NCBI GenBank assembly: GCA_039029935.1
Contig: JBCCFC010000645.1
Location: 1 to 7,768, forward strand
Source of the DNA: G039029935 sp039029935
Lineage (GTDB): Bacteria; Chloroflexota; Anaerolineae; Caldilineales; Caldilineaceae
Direction: 5' to 3'
DNA length: 7,768 bases
Below the pieces are notes generated by a model that worked only from the letters and a program-made list of their open reading frames with translations, was not told the DNA's origin and did no database searches. Position 1 is the stretch's first letter. Every line of letters starts with the position of its first letter. Of the stretch, positions 5,701 to 7,768 are shown in pieces. The translations under genes were made by a program, and so were the position numbers.

Positions 5701-7768
5701 ACATCCACAGACGTGCAGGTGGGCATCACGCTGACCACCGACGCCAATGGCTACTATCTCTTTGAGAATGTTCCTATCGGTGACTATTACCTTGTCTTCA
5801 ACACGGGCAGTATCTCCGGCACAGACCCCATCTCACCAGCGTTGACCGTTGCTCCCGCAGATTGGGTGCTGACAGGCGCAGGCACAACGGGTGATGATAC
5901 CAATGACTCGGACCCCGACGGTACAGGACGCACGTCACTCACGAGCTTGACTGCTGGTGAAGTAGACCTGACATGGGATGCAGGTTTGGTCGCAGCACCA
6001 ACCGATCCCGCCGCGTTGACAGGTATTGTCTGGGAAGACCTGACGCCCAATAACACCTACGATATCGGTGAACCGCTGCTCAGCGGTATCACCATGCAAC
6101 TGCTCGACAGCAACGGCATCCCCATCGCCACACAGCAGACCGACAGCACGGGAACCTATTACTTTGGCAATCTGACACCCGGCGAAACCTACTCAGTCGT
6201 CGTTGTGCCAAACCTCGGCCAAACGTTGGTGACAGCCGACCAAGGCGGTGATGACGCCATTGACAGCGACTTCAACCAGACCACTGGTGAAAGCACCGCC
6301 AGCTACACGCCAGCTGCCAACGAGACCATTATCGACGTGGATGCGGGCATTGTCTCGCCGCTTTCATTAGGCAACATGGTGTGGAGCGATGTCAATGACA
6401 ATGGTCAGCTTGATAGCGGTGAAGCTGGCATTGAAGGAATACTGGTGACATTGCTTGACGATACGGGATCAACGATTCTGATGACGACGACGACTGACGC
6501 CAATGGCCGCTACCTATTCACCAACTTGAGTGCTGATGATTACGTGGTCCGCGCCGAGGTTCCGGCCAACATGCGCTCCTCCACCGACATTGGCACAACG
6601 GTCACACCTAATCCGACCGACAGCGATGATAATGGTCAAGGTATCGCCGACACAGGCTCTGTCCAGAGTGTGGCCGTTACGCTTGCCAACAGTGGTGGGC
6701 CAACGGGCGAGGCGGATCACGGCGTGCTGATTGATGGTGTGTTGGATACCACCCCGGATGTGAAGGCATACTATACCGTTGATTTCGGCTTTGTGCCGCT
6801 GGTGAAAATTGGTGATCGCATCTGGTATGAAAGCGATAATGATGGTCTTGCCAGCACAGGCGTCATCACCCCAGCATCCAGCATCACGGTCAACGCCATC
6901 GACGACACGGGTGACAGCTACAGCGCAACCACCAACAGCAGCGGTTACTATTCCATCACCGTGCCAACCAACCGCATCTATACACTGACAGTGACGACAC
7001 CACCGGGCTATGCGCCCTCGACCGTTGTGGCAAACGCTGCGAACAACGAGAATCATGATGCCAGCGGTACAGTGGTCAGCGTTGGCACAGTTGATGATTT
7101 GACCCTCGACTTTGGCTTTACGTTCTCCCCAAATGTGGGCGAAGCCTGTGTTGGCAACCTACTGACCAACGGCTCCTTTGAGCTAGGCACACACACGGGT
7201 GGCACAGCATGGGCAGGTGGCTCACAGCTCACGGTATCAACGTCATCTGGCGGCACATCGCCAACGGGCTGGTATAGAGACAACAGCACTGGTGGTGCGC
7301 ATTACTGGGTGGATAACACCAACGCCTATAGTGGTACAAAATATGTTTATGCTGCTTTGAACACACCGATTGCTCTTCAGGATGGTGTACAGATACGCCC
7401 AGATGCGTCCGTAGCGGTACAGCCAAGTACGAGCTATCAATTCTGTGCGTGGGCTGCGGATGGCACGGCAAATGGCCTCGAAAGCGGCATCGCGTTTATC
7501 GTGGATGAGGATAGCGCACCACTGCACTATCAGACACACATTGTGCCAGACAACGGTGCGTGGGACTTTGGCGCAACAACCGTGATTCCGTGGGCACAGT
7601 ACTGTTATAACTTCACCACAGACGCGGCCACGACATCGCTTGACCTCTGGGTGTCCAATGCCGATGTCGGCGGCAACCACTCACGCATCGTCTTTGATGA
7701 GGTTTGTCTGGCGGAGATCACGCCGACCGTCAACATTGGTAACTTTGTCTGGTTTGATGCCGATGGCA
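2734..7768 (+). CDS. Giant secreted modular surface protein (DUF11-like, SdrD_B-like and CBM-like modules), 3'-truncated by the window
   Basis: One uninterrupted frame of 1678 codons begins at GTG 2734 (the previous in-frame stop is at 2710) and leaves the window without a stop. Residues 1-35 form an export signal: NYRKFIRWH, then the hydrophobic stretch LAFALVLLTLLPPPLV; an A-H-A site near residue 67 is a possible cleavage point. About residues 70-805 hold four Ig-like modules of DUF11 type, with I-x-(N/D)-x-(L/I)-P type strands such as VIDHTLPTGM, VVTDLLPDEL and VVDILPEV. Five SdrD_B-like repeats span about 809-1468, a jelly-roll CBM-like module spans about 1470-1661, and a sixth SdrD_B repeat begins at about 1667 (NIGNFVWFD). 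The composition is Thr/Asp/Gly/Asn-rich with very little Lys, typical of exported fibres. A stalk, adhesin or sheath role is inferred from architecture. The anchor (sortase signal, PEP-CTERM, gliding-type CTD or other) would be at the unseen C-terminus. Confidence 0.93.
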   Translation, partial: MNNGFNINYRKFIRWHLAFALVLLTLLPPPLVTSTIDHTTELLRLHPISQTASQLTTWLPQPKIAHAAPSLVLSVNVNPANAEPGDRVVFTIRYRCASLTEHCLNTVIDHTLPTGMEIVKFSPSGGLIDTASFFGQTVTWTLQSLGSPAGQLDAGSTGMVRVVGRWETCGTAVTASTYTATANINITGGANTANANVTLDTDIPASCPTAPPTTTDLVKYSASGSVVTVNGHNTFRITMPDAASAYTVTDVIPAGAVVTQIHERGAETFDFQCGSNATWHHVTLGSLTAHVETNGLPAGCVSWRRPNGEDLFNVVAVRWQMATTPGSSDPELRLHYPETTPFTDAELPGFTPVGIGDTYTNCVQSSDTSMGNAGESCATLNVLPADPRTRMDKDVMAAPDINADTNPVPSSDTDIRDFTLDPDAVPPMTMGDSDILYGVEIGANSSGTDWLNPVVTDLLPDELEYVPYADGGTNFWQVVRYYADGILASDPANQPDCLTPTFTIEENWNGTGRTLLKWEFFNCTFYSSGLNLARLNLYFSTRIKAGTLAGTLIDNYANNGMPDDPLANNNATYTVPEIANMQSSKWVQGKLDSSFSRYPLFGDTDTTGEGVYEFFIENTGNVEVTQFDVVDILPEVGDEDVLAVIGARESEWNLELASDITVERWNSGTSTWDVVPASDMALGPYYSTTTNPCRFVNDPSNNEDLTADESAAAATINTVACDTPNWNSTAPDARSFAFRFSPASSFMPGEQLKVTVNVRLNGVVAANNEIAWNSFAFGGIYLNSLNASTDLLATEPIKVGLRMVDTSNFTSLGNKVWHDVNANGQQDDGEPALAGVTVSLYDDDGGGNPVDADGNATNGTTPRDVTLTDSNGFYRFDGLNPNDDFIIRIDNDNDFSTILHGYGPTTANQGDDTTDSDATTDSDGYPSIAASTGAVTGVDDPADPSEYPTNDFGFVQVASIGNYVWYDLDGQGDQSDGEPPVWGAQVGLYTSTDVQVGITLTTDANGYYLFENVPIGDYYLVFNTGSISGTDPISPALTVAPADWVLTGAGTTGDDTNDSDPDGTGRTSLTSLTAGEVDLTWDAGLVAAPTDPAALTGIVWEDLTPNNTYDIGEPLLSGITMQLLDSNGIPIATQQTDSTGTYYFGNLTPGETYSVVVVPNLGQTLVTADQGGDDAIDSDFNQTTGESTASYTPAANETIIDVDAGIVSPLSLGNMVWSDVNDNGQLDSGEAGIEGILVTLLDDTGSTILMTTTTDANGRYLFTNLSADDYVVRAEVPANMRSSTDIGTTVTPNPTDSDDNGQGIADTGSVQSVAVTLANSGGPTGEADHGVLIDGVLDTTPDVKAYYTVDFGFVPLVKIGDRIWYESDNDGLASTGVITPASSITVNAIDDTGDSYSATTNSSGYYSITVPTNRIYTLTVTTPPGYAPSTVVANAANNENHDASGTVVSVGTVDDLTLDFGFTFSPNVGEACVGNLLTNGSFELGTHTGGTAWAGGSQLTVSTSSGGTSPTGWYRDNSTGGAHYWVDNTNAYSGTKYVYAALNTPIALQDGVQIRPDASVAVQPSTSYQFCAWAADGTANGLESGIAFIVDEDSAPLHYQTHIVPDNGAWDFGATTVIPWAQYCYNFTTDAATTSLDLWVSNADVGGNHSRIVFDEVCLAEITPTVNIGNFVWFDADG
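2941..5145 (+). other. Four DUF11-like Ig-fold modules in the giant protein
   Basis: Approximate residue ranges are 70-205, 212-385, 390-575 and 583-805. Each contains the DUF11 style of an opening strand (LVLSVNVNPANAEPGDRVVF, DLVKYSASG, RMDKDV, SKWVQGKLD), a 'proper phrase' strand with a D-x-(I/L)-P core, and late beta strands. Module 1 shows the clearest pattern (AEPGDRVVFTIRY). Modules 2-4 are longer and more divergent, with inserted loops. Several cysteines (for example in RYRCASLTEHC and WETCGTA) could form disulfides in the exported protein. Boundaries are estimates by eye. Confidence 0.6.
5155..7137 (+). repeat. Five tandem SdrD_B-like repeats
   Basis: Repeat starts (residues) are about 809 SLGNKVWHD, 957 SIGNYVWYD, 1094 LTGIVWED, 1210 SLGNMVWSD and 1356 KIGDRIWYE; each is about 112-150 residues long. 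After the G-N-x-V-W-x-D opening comes D-x-N-x-N-G-x-x-D-x-G-E, a probable Ca2+-binding loop. It is intact in repeats 1 (819-830) and 4 (1219-1230), partial in 2 and 3, and lost in 5. A later G-Y/F-Y-x-F strand (GFYRF, GYYLF, GTYYF, GRYLF, GYYSI) and a terminal D-F-G-F strand (repeats 1, 4, 5) are the family's other hallmarks. An acidic D-S-D cluster recurs in repeats 1-4. SdrD_B units are known from staphylococcal Sdr proteins and many large bacterial surface proteins. Confidence 0.88.
7141..7716 (+). other. CBM-like jelly-roll module between SdrD_B repeats 5 and 6
   Basis: Residues about 1470-1661 begin with N-L-L-T-N-G-S-F-E, the standard opening of CBM4/9-type and related galactose-binding-like beta-sandwiches. 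There follow P-T-G-W-Y, HYWVDNTNAYSGTKYVYAAL, the strand region TSYQFCAWAADG, and a closing strand IVFDEVCLAE. This order (NGSFE, PxGW, G-x-x-Y, Y-x-F-x-x-W, FDEVxL) is typical of the fold. Carbohydrate binding is possible but unproven; the module may be purely structural. Cysteines at about 1472 and 1658 sit at the two ends and could staple the domain. Confidence 0.7.

Noticed and set aside
6514..7056. 180-codon open frame on the minus strand
   Set aside because: It is a shadow of the SdrD_B-coding frame; composition (Cys, His, Val, Ala-rich) is typical of antisense translation and no ribosome site supports it.
5155..7137. CRISPR-like or nucleotide-level repeat array in the giant gene
   Set aside because: The repetition is at protein level with diverged DNA and irregular spacing; it reflects SdrD_B domains.
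7243..7680. 145-codon open frame on the minus strand
   Set aside because: It is antisense to the CBM-like module, whose plus-strand motifs (NGSFE, FDEVCL) are convincing.

Overview
The window suggests a filamentous or surface-active bacterium of the Chloroflexota, or possibly a cyanobacterium. This is an inference from the gene mix: a xisH/xisI pair, an Rpn-type nuclease relic with a Glu-Gly-Gln-rich tail, and a giant secreted DUF11/SdrD_B protein. No marker gene fixes the taxonomy. Judged by eye and not counted, the first ~1.6 kb and the 2484-2733 gap are more A/T-rich than the giant gene on the right, so this looks like an accessory segment beside a surface-protein locus.

Left (1-628, minus strand): a two-gene xisH-xisI operon. 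xisH is complete and keeps the acidic, ExK and QxxxY residues expected of a PD-(D/E)XK-type nuclease fold. xisI starts inside the 3' end of xisH, with a 13-base overlap and a near-perfect Shine-Dalgarno sequence, and runs off the left edge. A reasonable promoter lies in the divergent gap at 673-701.

Middle (770-2612, plus strand): a decayed Rpn/PD-(D/E)XK 'putative transposase' gene that has lost its N-terminal catalytic half and carries two in-frame stops. It is followed by an intact 281-residue membrane-anchored protein with two 87-residue tandem extracytoplasmic repeats and precisely spaced cysteines. The same reading frame continues for 42 protein-like codons after that gene's TAG, which may be a gene remnant or a recently lost C-terminus.

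Right (2734-7768, plus strand): the first 1678 codons of a giant secreted protein that starts at GTG and has no stop in the window. It has an N-terminal hydrophobic export segment, about four DUF11-like Ig-fold modules, five SdrD_B-like beta-sandwich repeats with two recurrent acidic (probably Ca2+-binding) motifs, a CBM-like jelly-roll module, and the beginning of a sixth SdrD_B repeat. It is probably a long stalk- or adhesin-like cell-surface fibre. I see no tRNA, rRNA, CRISPR array, complete IS element or phage gene. There is no strong case for a wholly new multi-gene system. The best leads are the architecture of the membrane protein, the expression layout of xisHI, the possible in-frame TAG break, and the CBM-like module embedded in the SdrD_B array.
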